Origin: Rathayibacter sp. SW19
Lineage (GTDB): Bacteria > Actinomycetota > Actinomycetes > Actinomycetales > Microbacteriaceae
Reading direction: 5' to 3'
Length of the DNA: 64,000 nt
Assembly (NCBI RefSeq): GCF_030866825.1
Contig: NZ_CP133020.1
Coordinates: forward strand, 3,100,001-3,164,000
The number at the start of each line of letters is the position of its first letter. Position 1 is the stretch's first letter. Under the pieces are notes generated by a model. That model had not been told where the DNA came from and searched no databases. It was given only the letters and a program-made list of their open reading frames with translations. This document shows positions 41,259-49,132 of the stretch, piece after piece. A program made the position numbers and the translations under genes.

Positions 41259-42142
41259 CCGGCAGCGCGCGTGCGCGGCAGGATCGGCCCCGATCCGGTC
41301 GCGGCGGCAATAATCCGCTCGAGCACCTCCGGCGAGGTCGTGTTCTCGGCAAGCTTGTTCGGCTTGCCGCTGCCGTGATAGTCGCTTGAGCCGGTGACGA
41401 CGAGCCCATACTTCTCGGCGAGTTGCCGCAGGTAAACCTTGCCGTCTTCCGTGTTCTCGCGATGCTCGATCTCCAACCCGAACAAGCCGGAATCGATCAG
41501 GCGCAGCAGATAGTCCTCTTTGATGACCCCGTCGCGTCCATAGGTCGCCGGATGCGCGAGCACTGCTACGCCACCGGCGCCGGTGATCAACCGCACGCCG
41601 TCAAGCGGCGTCGGCGCGTAGAGCGGTTCGTAGTAGGCGCCACGGGGATGCAGCAGTGTCTGAAACGCTGCGGTGCGTGAAGCGACAACGCCGCGGGTGA
41701 CGAGCGCGTCGGCAATGTGCGGGCGCCCGATCGTCGCGCCTTCCGTCGTGTGCGCCAACACGTCTTCCCAGGTGATGTCGTAATCCGCTGCAAGCCGCTC
41801 GACGATCGCCTTGGCTCGAGTCAGTCGCGCCTGTCGAATCCGTACGGTCTCCGCAGCGAGCGCCTGCTCGTTCGGGTCGAACAGATACGCCAGCATGTGA
41901 ACACTCTTCCAGCCGTAGCGGGTGCTCAGCTCCATGCCGGGAATCAACCTGATCCCCACTGCGGATGCTGCTTCACCAGCATCCGACCAACCCGCGGTCG
42001 TGTCGTGGTCGGTCAGCGCAATCGTGCCGAGGCCGGCCGCAGCGGCGGCCCGCACGAGCTCGGCCGGAGTCTGAGTTCCGTCGGAGACGCTCGAGTGCGT
42101 ATGCAGGTCGATCGGACCCCGAAACTCATCTTCACCGGGCAT
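41255..42142 (-). CDS. PHP-domain phosphoesterase (TrpH/RNase AM-like)
   Basis: 295-residue metal-dependent phosphoesterase. PHP motifs are intact: DLHTHSSVSDG (I), TIALTDHDTTAGW (II), IPGMELST (III), and VVTGSSDYHGSGKPN (IV), plus VLAHPATYG. Relatives hydrolyse 3',5'-nucleoside bisphosphates (pAp) and trim RNA 5' ends, a likely role here. ATG 42142 lies 6 bases after -10 TAGCAT. Convergent with htrA: the two stop codons share CTAG (41255-41258). Confidence 0.88.
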   Translation of the reverse strand: MPGEDEFRGPIDLHTHSSVSDGTQTPAELVRAAAAAGLGTIALTDHDTTAGWSDAGEAASAVGIRLIPGMELSTRYGWKSVHMLAYLFDPNEQALAAETVRIRQARLTRAKAIVERLAADYDITWEDVLAHTTEGATIGRPHIADALVTRGVVASRTAAFQTLLHPRGAYYEPLYAPTPLDGVRLITGAGGVAVLAHPATYGRDGVIKEDYLLRLIDSGLFGLEIEHRENTEDGKVYLRQLAEKYGLVVTGSSDYHGSGKPNKLAENTTSPEVLERIIAAATGSGPILPRTRAAG

Positions 42143-42203
42143 CCCCCAATGCTATGCCCGGGCTGCCGGCGCAATGTCGCGGGCCCGGGCGCGGTGCGAG
42201 AAT
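42143..42203. promoter_or_regulatory. divergent leaderless promoters, PHP / aminopeptidase P
   Basis: Minus -10 TAGCAT (42154-42149) is exactly 6 bases from ATG 42142; plus -10 GAGAAT (42198-42203) is exactly 6 bases from ATG 42210. Both genes would be read without a leader. Confidence 0.5.
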
Positions 42204-42209
42204 GGAGGC

Positions 42210-43769
42210 ATGGCCACGAGCAGCGAAACAAGCACAGAAGCGTCCGCAAGCGCAGAAACGTCCGCAACCACAGGCATCCGCACCGGGGTCGCCGATTCGC
42301 CCGCACCACGCGCGACGTCGAATCGGTCGACGACTCCGGTGTCCAGCCGGTTCCGCGACTATATCGGCAGCAACTGGGCGCAGCGCGACGACGCCGTTCC
42401 CGCGCCGCGCGCGCAGGCCCGTTACGCCGCAGATCGACGCTCACGGCTCTCGGCACGCTATCCGGGAAAGCGGCTGATCATCCCGGCTGGCCGGCTCAAG
42501 CAGCGCTCGAACGACACCGACTATGCGTTCCGCGCCCACTCCGCGTTCGCCTACCTGACCGGATGGGCCTCCGATTCGGAGCCAGGAAGCGTGCTCGTGC
42601 TCGAGCCGACGGACTCCGGGCACGATGCAACCCTGTATTTCCGCGAGCGCGCCGGACGGGATTCCGACGAGTTCTACGCAAACCCGGAGATCGGCGAGTT
42701 CTGGATCGGTCCGCGGCCCTCGCTCGCGCAGGTCGCAGGCGATCTGGCGCTGCCCACCCGCGGCATCGCCGAGTTCGCACATGTCATCGACCTGGCAGCT
42801 GACGACACGCTCCTCGTACGCGAAGCGGATGAGGAGATCACGGCCACGATCGACGGCCTACGGCTCGTAAACGACGACGTCACCGACGTGGATGCGCACG
42901 AAGGAGACAGCCTGCTGGCTCAGGATCTCTCTGAAATGCGACTCGTCAAAGACGACTACGAACTCGGCGAACTCCGCGGCGCGATCGCGGCGACGGCCCG
43001 CGGTTTCGACGACGTCATCCGCGATCTGCCTCGCATCAGCACCCACCGCCGTGGCGAGCGGCTGGTCGAGGGCGTGTTCAACTCTCGCGCGCGCGCCGAC
43101 GGCAACACGGTGGGGTACGACACGATCGCGGCCTCCGGACCTCATGCCTGCATTCTGCATTGGACTCGCAACAACGGCCCCGTTGTTCCGGGGGACGTCA
43201 TCCTGATCGACGCAGGAGTCGAAGCCGAAAGCTACTACACGGCCGACATCACCCGCACCCTGCCGATCAACGGCACGTTCGGCGACACGCAACGCCTGGT
43301 CTACGAGACGGTGCGCGAGGCGGCGGATGCCGCGTTCGCGATCGTGACCCCCGGCATCCGTTTTCGCGAGATCCACCAGGCAGCGATGGCTGTCATCGCG
43401 CGACGTACCGCGGAGTGGGGCATGCTGCCGGTAAGCGCTGACGAAGCACTCAAGGCAGACAACCAGCACCACCGCCGCTATATGGTGCACGGCACCAGCC
43501 ACCACCTCGGGCTCGACGTGCACGACTGCGCGAAAGCCCGCCGTGAAATGTATATCGACGGCGTGCTCGAACCCGGCATGGTCTTCACGATCGAGCCCGG
43601 GCTGTACTTTCAGCCGGACGATCTGAGCGTGCCCGAGCAATTCAGGGGCATCGGCGTGCGCATCGAGGACAACATTCTGGTGACCGCGGATGGCGCCGAG
43701 AACCTGTCGATCGGCATCCCCCGCACGGCGGATGACGTCGAGGCCTGGATCGCACGCCTGACGGCGTAG
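42210..43769 (+). CDS. pepP: Xaa-Pro aminopeptidase (aminopeptidase P)
   Basis: 519-residue M24-family metallopeptidase that removes N-terminal residues before proline. The first 45 residues are a Ser/Thr/Ala-rich disordered tail; residues about 50-240 form the N-terminal AMP domain (FAYLTGWASDSEPGS), then the pita-bread catalytic domain with metal ligands in LIDAGVEAESYYTADITRT (two Asp), MVHGTSHHLGLDVHD (His), TIEPGLYF (Glu) and GVRIEDNILVT (Glu). ATG 42210 is preferred; an earlier ATG at 42174 would read through the -10 box. Confidence 0.9.
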   Translation: MATSSETSTEASASAETSATTGIRTGVADSPAPRATSNRSTTPVSSRFRDYIGSNWAQRDDAVPAPRAQARYAADRRSRLSARYPGKRLIIPAGRLKQRSNDTDYAFRAHSAFAYLTGWASDSEPGSVLVLEPTDSGHDATLYFRERAGRDSDEFYANPEIGEFWIGPRPSLAQVAGDLALPTRGIAEFAHVIDLAADDTLLVREADEEITATIDGLRLVNDDVTDVDAHEGDSLLAQDLSEMRLVKDDYELGELRGAIAATARGFDDVIRDLPRISTHRRGERLVEGVFNSRARADGNTVGYDTIAASGPHACILHWTRNNGPVVPGDVILIDAGVEAESYYTADITRTLPINGTFGDTQRLVYETVREAADAAFAIVTPGIRFREIHQAAMAVIARRTAEWGMLPVSADEALKADNQHHRRYMVHGTSHHLGLDVHDCAKARREMYIDGVLEPGMVFTIEPGLYFQPDDLSVPEQFRGIGVRIEDNILVTADGAENLSIGIPRTADDVEAWIARLTA

Positions 43770-43794
43770 CAGGCACTGACCGCGTAGCGCGGCG

Positions 43795-44517
43795 TCAGCG
43801 CTTCGCTGAGTCGCCTGTGTGTCCGTCGTCGTCCGGTTCGGGGTTCTCGCCATAGCGGGGTTCGGGGTTCTCGCCGTAACGCGGTGCCGGGTTCTCGCCG
43901 TAGCGTGGGCGGGCCGGCGGCGGATCCGACGGATGCGCCGCCGGCGGAACGAATGCGGCGGGCGGATCTGACGGATGCGCCGGCTCGTGCGAATGCCTGT
44001 GCTCGCGCGGGTGCTCCTCGCCGTTCAGTCCGCTCCCGCCGGACAGCACGTTGCGGGCGCGATTGACCAGGTCCGACTCGACGAGCACCGAGTAGCTCGT
44101 GGCCATGACCTGCGTCATCGACGTGTAGTCTCGCCGCCGGCGGTTGAGGGTGTAAGAAGCCAGGCCGAACATCATGCCGAATCCGGCGCCGATCAGCAGC
44201 GCTGCAATGATGAAACCGAGCGAGGTTGCCGGCGAGAAGATCACGAGCAGCAGCCCGAAGAACAGTCCCAACCAAGCACCGGATGCCGCCCCCGCGATCG
44301 CGACGCGACCCCAGCTCAGCTTGCCTGTCACCCGCTCGACGCTCTTCAGATCGCTGCCGACGATCGAGACGCGATTGACCGGAAAATCGGCTCGTGCCAG
44401 CACGTCGACCGCTTGTTGCGCTTCGGGATAGGTTTGGTATGTCGCGATGGCCTCGCCGCTGGGCAGAGTGGGGAACACGCCCCGCCGTCGGCCGCCCATT
44501 GGGTTCTGATTGCTCAC
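43795..44517 (-). CDS. general stress protein-like membrane protein with repeat tail
   Basis: 240 residues. Residues about 20-65 form the GSP17M-like domain (IATYQTYPEAQQAVDVLARA ... RVSIVGSDLKSVERV); two glycine-rich membrane helices follow (GAWLGLFFGLLLVIF and FIIAALLIGAGFGMMFGL). The last 80 residues are His/Pro-rich with a triple RYGENPxP repeat. In mycobacteria a similar protein neighbours the MgtE-N/DUF1003/Mrp genes, as here. GTG start is leaderless. Function unknown; membrane stress or magnesium homeostasis is suggested only by context. Confidence 0.78.
   Translation of the reverse strand: MSNQNPMGGRRRGVFPTLPSGEAIATYQTYPEAQQAVDVLARADFPVNRVSIVGSDLKSVERVTGKLSWGRVAIAGAASGAWLGLFFGLLLVIFSPATSLGFIIAALLIGAGFGMMFGLASYTLNRRRRDYTSMTQVMATSYSVLVESDLVNRARNVLSGGSGLNGEEHPREHRHSHEPAHPSDPPAAFVPPAAHPSDPPPARPRYGENPAPRYGENPEPRYGENPEPDDDGHTGDSAKR
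43835..43906 (-). repeat. 24-bp in-frame tandem repeat in stress-protein gene
   Basis: Three 24-bp units (43835-43858, 43859-43882, 43883-43906) encode RYGENPEP-type repeats. Confidence 0.9.
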
Positions 44518-44523
44518 GCCGCC

Positions 44524-44558
44524 ATTGTCCCATGCTTCCAGGGGGCCCGGACTAAGGT
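44524..44558. promoter_or_regulatory. divergent leaderless promoters, stress protein / MgtE-N
   Basis: Minus -10 GACAAT (44529-44524) and plus -10 TAAGGT (44553-44558) each end exactly 6 bases before the GTG starts at 44517 and 44565 in a 47-base intergenic region. Confidence 0.55.
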
Positions 44559-44564
44559 TTAGTT

Positions 44565-45938
44565 GTGAGCGCCACCAGAGTTTTTGTTGCCCGATTGGCG
44601 GGGTGCACCGTCTTCGACCCCGCGGGTGACCGCGTGGGCAAAGTGCGCGACGTTCTGGTGGTCTACCGCAAGAACGATCCGCCTCGAGTTGTCGGTCTGA
44701 TCGTTGAGATTCCGGGCAAGCGGCGCGTTTTCGTATCGATCGGGCGGGTGACCAGCTTCGGCAGCGGCCAGATCATCACGACGGGGCTGATCAACGTGCG
44801 ACGCTTCGAGCAGCGCGGAGGCGAAGTGCGGGTGATCGCAGAGATCCTGGGGCGCACGGTCGTATTCAAAGACGGGTCGGGCAAGGCGACGATCGAAGAC
44901 GTCGCCATCGAGGCGACCCGTTCCGGAGAGTGGTCGATCGCGCAGTTGTTCGTGCGTCGACCGAAGACCAGCCCGTCACCGTTTGCCAAGGGCGCAACCA
45001 CGTTCACCACCTGGGCAGAAGTCACCGAGCAGTCGGTGCACGGGCAGGCGCAGTCCGCGGAACAGCTCATCGCCACCTACTCTGATCTGAAACCCGCGGA
45101 CCTGGCCAACACCCTGCTCGACCTTCCCCTGCAACGGCGCCTTGAAGTCGCCGGCGAACTCCCAGACGACCGCCTTGCGAATGCGCTCGAAGAGATGCCT
45201 GAAGTCGATCAAGTCGAAATCATCGGCGAGCTGAACGATCAGCGTGCGGCCGACGTGCTCGATGAGATGCAGCCGGATGACGCCGCGGACCTGATCGCAC
45301 AGCTGTCGGACGAGCGGCGCGAGCACCTGTTGCAGCTCATGGAGCCTGAGGAAGCCGACGACGTACGCATGCTGCTCAACTACGCCCCGGATACGGCGGG
45401 TGGGCTGATGACGACCGAGCCCGTCATTCTCTCCGCAGATGCGACGGTAGCTGAGGGGCTCGCCCTCATCCGCCGAGCGGAGCTGCCACCCGCGCTCGGT
45501 GCAGCCGTGTGTGTGACGCTGCCGCCGTACGAACCTCCGACGGGACGCTTTCTCGGCATGGTGCATTTTCAGCGGATGCTGCGGTATCCGCCGCACGAGC
45601 GGCTTGGCACGATCCTCGACCAAAGCCTGGAGCCGGTGACCGCCGACACGTCGGCGGCCGAGGTGTCCCGCATCCTGGCCAGTTACGATCTGGTGTCCGT
45701 GCCGGTCGTCGACGACAATCATCGGCTCGTCGGGGTGGTGACCATTGACGACATCCTCGACTACTTGCTCCCAGACGACTGGCGAAGTCACGACGAGAAC
45801 GATGACGTGCGAAAACGCCAGCATACCGCGAGCGACACGAGCAGCATTCCGATCAGCACAAGTTCAAGCAGTACAGGTTCAAGCAGCACAGGTTCAATCA
45901 GCACAGGACGGAGGATGAGCAATGGCACGAGCAGCTAA
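44565..45938 (+). CDS. soluble MgtE-N/CBS protein with PRC-barrel-like N-terminus
   Basis: 457 residues. The N-terminal 100 residues resemble a PRC barrel (FDPAGDRVGKVRDVLVVYRK); residues about 165-290 are the MgtE N-domain of superhelical repeats (LANTLLDLPLQRRLEVAGEL, DDAADLIAQLSDERREHLLQ), then two CBS domains (MTTEPVILSADATVAEGLAL and VPVVDDNHRLVGVVTIDDIL). The magnesium-channel membrane domain of MgtE is absent, so this is probably a Mg2+- or nucleotide-sensing protein acting with DUF1003. The C-terminus is a Ser/Thr/Gly repeat. It overlaps the DUF1003 gene by 17 bases. Confidence 0.85.
   Translation: MSATRVFVARLAGCTVFDPAGDRVGKVRDVLVVYRKNDPPRVVGLIVEIPGKRRVFVSIGRVTSFGSGQIITTGLINVRRFEQRGGEVRVIAEILGRTVVFKDGSGKATIEDVAIEATRSGEWSIAQLFVRRPKTSPSPFAKGATTFTTWAEVTEQSVHGQAQSAEQLIATYSDLKPADLANTLLDLPLQRRLEVAGELPDDRLANALEEMPEVDQVEIIGELNDQRAADVLDEMQPDDAADLIAQLSDERREHLLQLMEPEEADDVRMLLNYAPDTAGGLMTTEPVILSADATVAEGLALIRRAELPPALGAAVCVTLPPYEPPTGRFLGMVHFQRMLRYPPHERLGTILDQSLEPVTADTSAAEVSRILASYDLVSVPVVDDNHRLVGVVTIDDILDYLLPDDWRSHDENDDVRKRQHTASDTSSIPISTSSSSTGSSSTGSISTGRRMSNGTSS
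45852..45907 (+). repeat. 15-bp in-frame tandem repeat in MgtE-N gene
   Basis: Three full 15-bp units (45852-45866, 45867-45881, 45882-45896) and a partial one to 45907 encode an SSSTG-type tail. Confidence 0.88.
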
Positions 45939-46446
45939 AGCCGATGCCCGACTGGACGCACCGAAGGGCCTGCGTTCCTCTGTACTACCGCGTCGCTCGC
46001 GGGATTCCAATGACACCTTCGGTCGATTCACCGAGTGGATCGCACGGGCCATGGGCACACCGTGGTTCCTCCTGTTCCTCACCCTGTTCTGCATCCTGTG
46101 GATCAGCTGGAACACGTTGGCTCCGAATCATCTGCGCTTCGACTCCGTCAGTCTCGGCTTCATCGCCCTGACCCTGGTGCTCTCGCTGCAGGCCTCGTAC
46201 GCCGCGCCCCTGATTCTGTTGGCGCAGAACCGTCAGGACGATCGCGACCGCGTGCAGATCGAACAAGACCGTCAACGTGCCGAGCGCAACCTTGCCGATA
46301 CCGAATACCTCGCCAGGGAAGTGGTCGCGCTGCGTCTGGCCGTGCGCGACATGGCTTCGAAGGATTTCATCCGGGCCGAACTGCGCGCCCTGCTCGAAGA
46401 GCTGGACCGCAACAAGGAGCCCGAGGCGGAGCCCGTGAGTGGTTGA
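45922..46446 (+). CDS. DUF1003 membrane protein
   Basis: 174 residues with two membrane helices (MGTPWFLLFLTLFCILWISW and SLGFIALTLVLSLQASYAAP) and the DUF1003 signature LLAQNRQDDRDRVQIEQDRQ, followed by a charged coiled-coil tail. The family sits at the membrane next to MgtE-N proteins; function unknown. Overlaps the upstream gene by 17 bases and the mrp start by 8, so the three form one operon. Confidence 0.9.
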   Translation: MARAAKADARLDAPKGLRSSVLPRRSRDSNDTFGRFTEWIARAMGTPWFLLFLTLFCILWISWNTLAPNHLRFDSVSLGFIALTLVLSLQASYAAPLILLAQNRQDDRDRVQIEQDRQRAERNLADTEYLAREVVALRLAVRDMASKDFIRAELRALLEELDRNKEPEAEPVSG

Positions 46447-47596
46447 TGTGCAGGTCGAAGGGCGCATTCGCGCCGCCCTTGCGGGGGTGATCGATCCGGA
46501 GATCCGCAAACCGATCACTGAACTCGACATGGTCGGTTCCATCACCGTCGACAGCGCCGGCCACGCGGTCGTGCAGATCAAGCTCACAATCGTCGGATGC
46601 CCGGCTGCGCGCGCGATCGAGCGCGAGGTGACGGCGGCCGTCCTCGCGACGCCAGGAGTCGCATCCGCTGAAATCGTCGTCGGTGTCATGACGCCGAGTG
46701 AACGCACGGCGTTGACCGAAAAGTTGCGCGGCGACAAAGCGGCAAGAACGATGCCCTTCGGCCCCGGCTCGCTGACCCGAGTTTTCTCGATCACGAGCGG
46801 AAAGGGCGGCGTCGGAAAGTCGACCCTGACCGCAAACCTCGCCGTCGCGCTGGCCGAGCAGGGCCGCACTGTCGGCGTGATCGATGCGGATGTCTACGGG
46901 TTCTCGATCCCCGGCATCCTCGGCCTCGTGCACGAGGGCGTCGCGGCCGTTCCCACCCGAGTCGACGACATGATTCTGCCGCCCGTCGCACACGGCGTGA
47001 AGGTGATCTCGATCGGCATGTTCCTTGATCCGGCGAAGGGCGCGAGCGGGTCCGCCGTGGCCTGGCGGGGACCGATGCTGCACCGTACGCTGAACCAGTT
47101 TCTGACCGATGTCTACTTCGGCGACCTCGACGTGCTGCTGCTCGATCTGCCTCCGGGAACGGGCGACATGGCGATCTCCGTCGGACAGCTTCTGCCGAAT
47201 GCCGAGGTCATCGTGATCACGACTCCGCAACCGGCGGCGGCGGATGTTGCCGAGCGCAGCGGCACGGTCGCCCGGCAGACCGGGCAACACCTATTCGGTG
47301 TCGTCGAGAACATGGCGGGGCTTCGGCAACCGGATGGCAGCGTGCTCGAGTTGTTCGGCAGCGGCGGCGGGGCCGAGGTCGCGGCGCGACTGTCGGCCGG
47401 GCAGGATGCGCCGGTACCGCTGCTCGCGTCCGTGCCGTTCAGCGTCGCTCTGCGCGTCGGCGGCGATGCCGGCTCGCCGATCGTGCTCGAAGCGCCGCAC
47501 GATCCGGCGAGTATCGCCATCCGCTCGGTTGCCGAACACATCGCGCGCGGCGGGCGCGGCCTGGCCGGCCGCCCGCTCGGCATCTCGCCCGCTTGA
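46439..47596 (+). CDS. mrp: Mrp/NBP35-type Fe-S cluster carrier ATPase
   Basis: 385 residues. N-terminal DUF59/MIP18 domain (IRKPITELDMVGSITVD ... KLTIVGCPAARAIE), then the ParA/Mrp P-loop ATPase with deviant Walker A ITSGKGGVGKST, switch GVIDADVYGFSIPG and LLLDLPPGTGDMAISV. Carries Fe-S clusters to target proteins. The CxxC bridging-cysteine pair near the C-terminus is not visible, as in several actinobacterial homologues. GTG start overlaps DUF1003 by 8 bases. Confidence 0.9.
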   Translation: MVDVQVEGRIRAALAGVIDPEIRKPITELDMVGSITVDSAGHAVVQIKLTIVGCPAARAIEREVTAAVLATPGVASAEIVVGVMTPSERTALTEKLRGDKAARTMPFGPGSLTRVFSITSGKGGVGKSTLTANLAVALAEQGRTVGVIDADVYGFSIPGILGLVHEGVAAVPTRVDDMILPPVAHGVKVISIGMFLDPAKGASGSAVAWRGPMLHRTLNQFLTDVYFGDLDVLLLDLPPGTGDMAISVGQLLPNAEVIVITTPQPAAADVAERSGTVARQTGQHLFGVVENMAGLRQPDGSVLELFGSGGGAEVAARLSAGQDAPVPLLASVPFSVALRVGGDAGSPIVLEAPHDPASIAIRSVAEHIARGGRGLAGRPLGISPA

Positions 47597-47623
47597 TCCC
47601 GCCTGCCCCCGCGTGCCCGCTCG

Positions 47624-49132
47624 TTAGAGAGGCTCGACCACCCGTGCTAGCAATTCGGTCAGCAGGCGCTCGGTCAGAGGATGCGGCAACCCCTCGACCA
47701 ACGCCAGGAACGGCGCCATCCGGTCAGGAAGCCGACCGTCGTCCGATTGGCCAATGAGCCCGATGCGGCGCAACAGTGAGAAAGCGCTCGCGGAATCCAA
47801 CGGCGCTGCGTCCGATGCGGACAGCGCAATCACGAGTTCGGCGGGCAGCGCCCCGAGCACCTGCTCGGCCGTCGCGGTCGGCATGCCGCGCGCCTCGTCG
47901 GCTGAGAGCCGCAGCACGCCGGTGAGTTCGTCGACGTGCTGCTCGGTCACCGGCGTGATCGTCAGGTGGGTGGTGTGCGGCAGTCGCGTGCCGTTGGGCT
48001 GGCCGAGGCCAGGCTGCTGTTGCAGGATCCACCCGTGGGCGCGAACCCGGTTTGCCCAATGGTGCGGGTCGACGCGACGCTCAGCCGGCACCGTGTCGTC
48101 CATCGCGACGGCAATCAGTGGGCCGACCGGGTCACCAACGACGCGCAATCCGTCGATGGCGGCGATCTCGTCGCGCAACCGCGAGGTCGCTCGCGCGCAC
48201 GCGCCGGCCAGCTGGGCGAAGCCATCCGTGCCGAGCCGCTGAATGATCGCCCACGCCGCCGCGAGCGCGCCCGCCGATTTCGAACCGAGCAACGTCGGAT
48301 TCACGACCGGATAGCCCGGCCACCGGGTGGTCGCGAAATATTGTGCACGTTGCCGATCCCGGCCGCGCTGCAGCAGCACGCTGACACCCTTTGGCGCGTA
48401 ACCGTACTTGTGCAGGTCCGCAGAAATGCTGGTCACACCGGGCACGCGTAGATCCCAGGCGGCGAGGTCTACCCCGGATGCGTCCGGCCAGAACGGCAGG
48501 ATCCAGCCGCCGATGCACGCATCCACGTGGCACGCGATTCCAGAAGCCGCGCACGCCGCCGCGACCTCGACGACCGGGTCCAGCGCGGCAAACGGATACG
48601 ACGGCGCCGAGACCACAGCGACCGCGACATCCGGGCCGAGCCTCGAGATCAGCGCAGCGGCGGAGAGCCTGCCGGTGTCGGGGTCGACGGCGACGAGGTC
48701 CAACTCGAGTCCGAACAGGTGGGCTGCCTTCTGGAAAGCAGCGTGCACGGTCACGGGCGCCAGCAGACGAGGACGACCGATCCCACCCGCAGCGACCCAG
48801 ACATCACGCGCTGTCTTGACCGCCAACAGGCAGGATTCGGTGCCACCGGTCGTGACTGAGCCCACCACCTCGCCGTCTGCATCACCGTCTCCACCGAGCA
48901 ACGTGCGCGCGAAACCGACGACCTCGCGCTCGAGCACGGCGACGGACGTGAACGTGGTGGGGTCCAGTCCATTGACGGATTGCATGGCAAGTGCGGCAGC
49001 AGCGGCGAGTTCGTCCAGGTCGGCGCGACCGGCATCGTACACATACGACAGCACGCGTCCACCATAAGTTGGGGCATCCGCCTGCCGCAGGGTGTGAAGC
49101 CGATCGAGAATCGCAGTGACTTCAACGCCCAT
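47624..49132 (-). CDS. sphingosine-1-phosphate lyase-like PLP-dependent enzyme
   Basis: 502-residue fold-type I PLP enzyme. Segments match S1P lyase closely: GSVTTGGTESCLLAVKTARD, TVHAAFQKAAHLFGLEL, CHVDACIGGWILPFW, SISADLHKYGYAPKG with the PLP lysine (Lys242), and VVNPTLLGSKSAGALAAAWA. S1P lyases cleave phosphorylated long-chain amino alcohols into an aldehyde and phosphoethanolamine. No membrane anchor, so a soluble bacterial type. About 100 C-terminal residues go beyond the catalytic fold. It overlaps the upstream GPH transporter by 11 bases, suggesting that an imported amine is cleaved. The true substrate is unknown. Confidence 0.82.
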   Translation of the reverse strand: MGVEVTAILDRLHTLRQADAPTYGGRVLSYVYDAGRADLDELAAAAALAMQSVNGLDPTTFTSVAVLEREVVGFARTLLGGDGDADGEVVGSVTTGGTESCLLAVKTARDVWVAAGGIGRPRLLAPVTVHAAFQKAAHLFGLELDLVAVDPDTGRLSAAALISRLGPDVAVAVVSAPSYPFAALDPVVEVAAACAASGIACHVDACIGGWILPFWPDASGVDLAAWDLRVPGVTSISADLHKYGYAPKGVSVLLQRGRDRQRAQYFATTRWPGYPVVNPTLLGSKSAGALAAAWAIIQRLGTDGFAQLAGACARATSRLRDEIAAIDGLRVVGDPVGPLIAVAMDDTVPAERRVDPHHWANRVRAHGWILQQQPGLGQPNGTRLPHTTHLTITPVTEQHVDELTGVLRLSADEARGMPTATAEQVLGALPAELVIALSASDAAPLDSASAFSLLRRIGLIGQSDDGRLPDRMAPFLALVEGLPHPLTERLLTELLARVVEPL

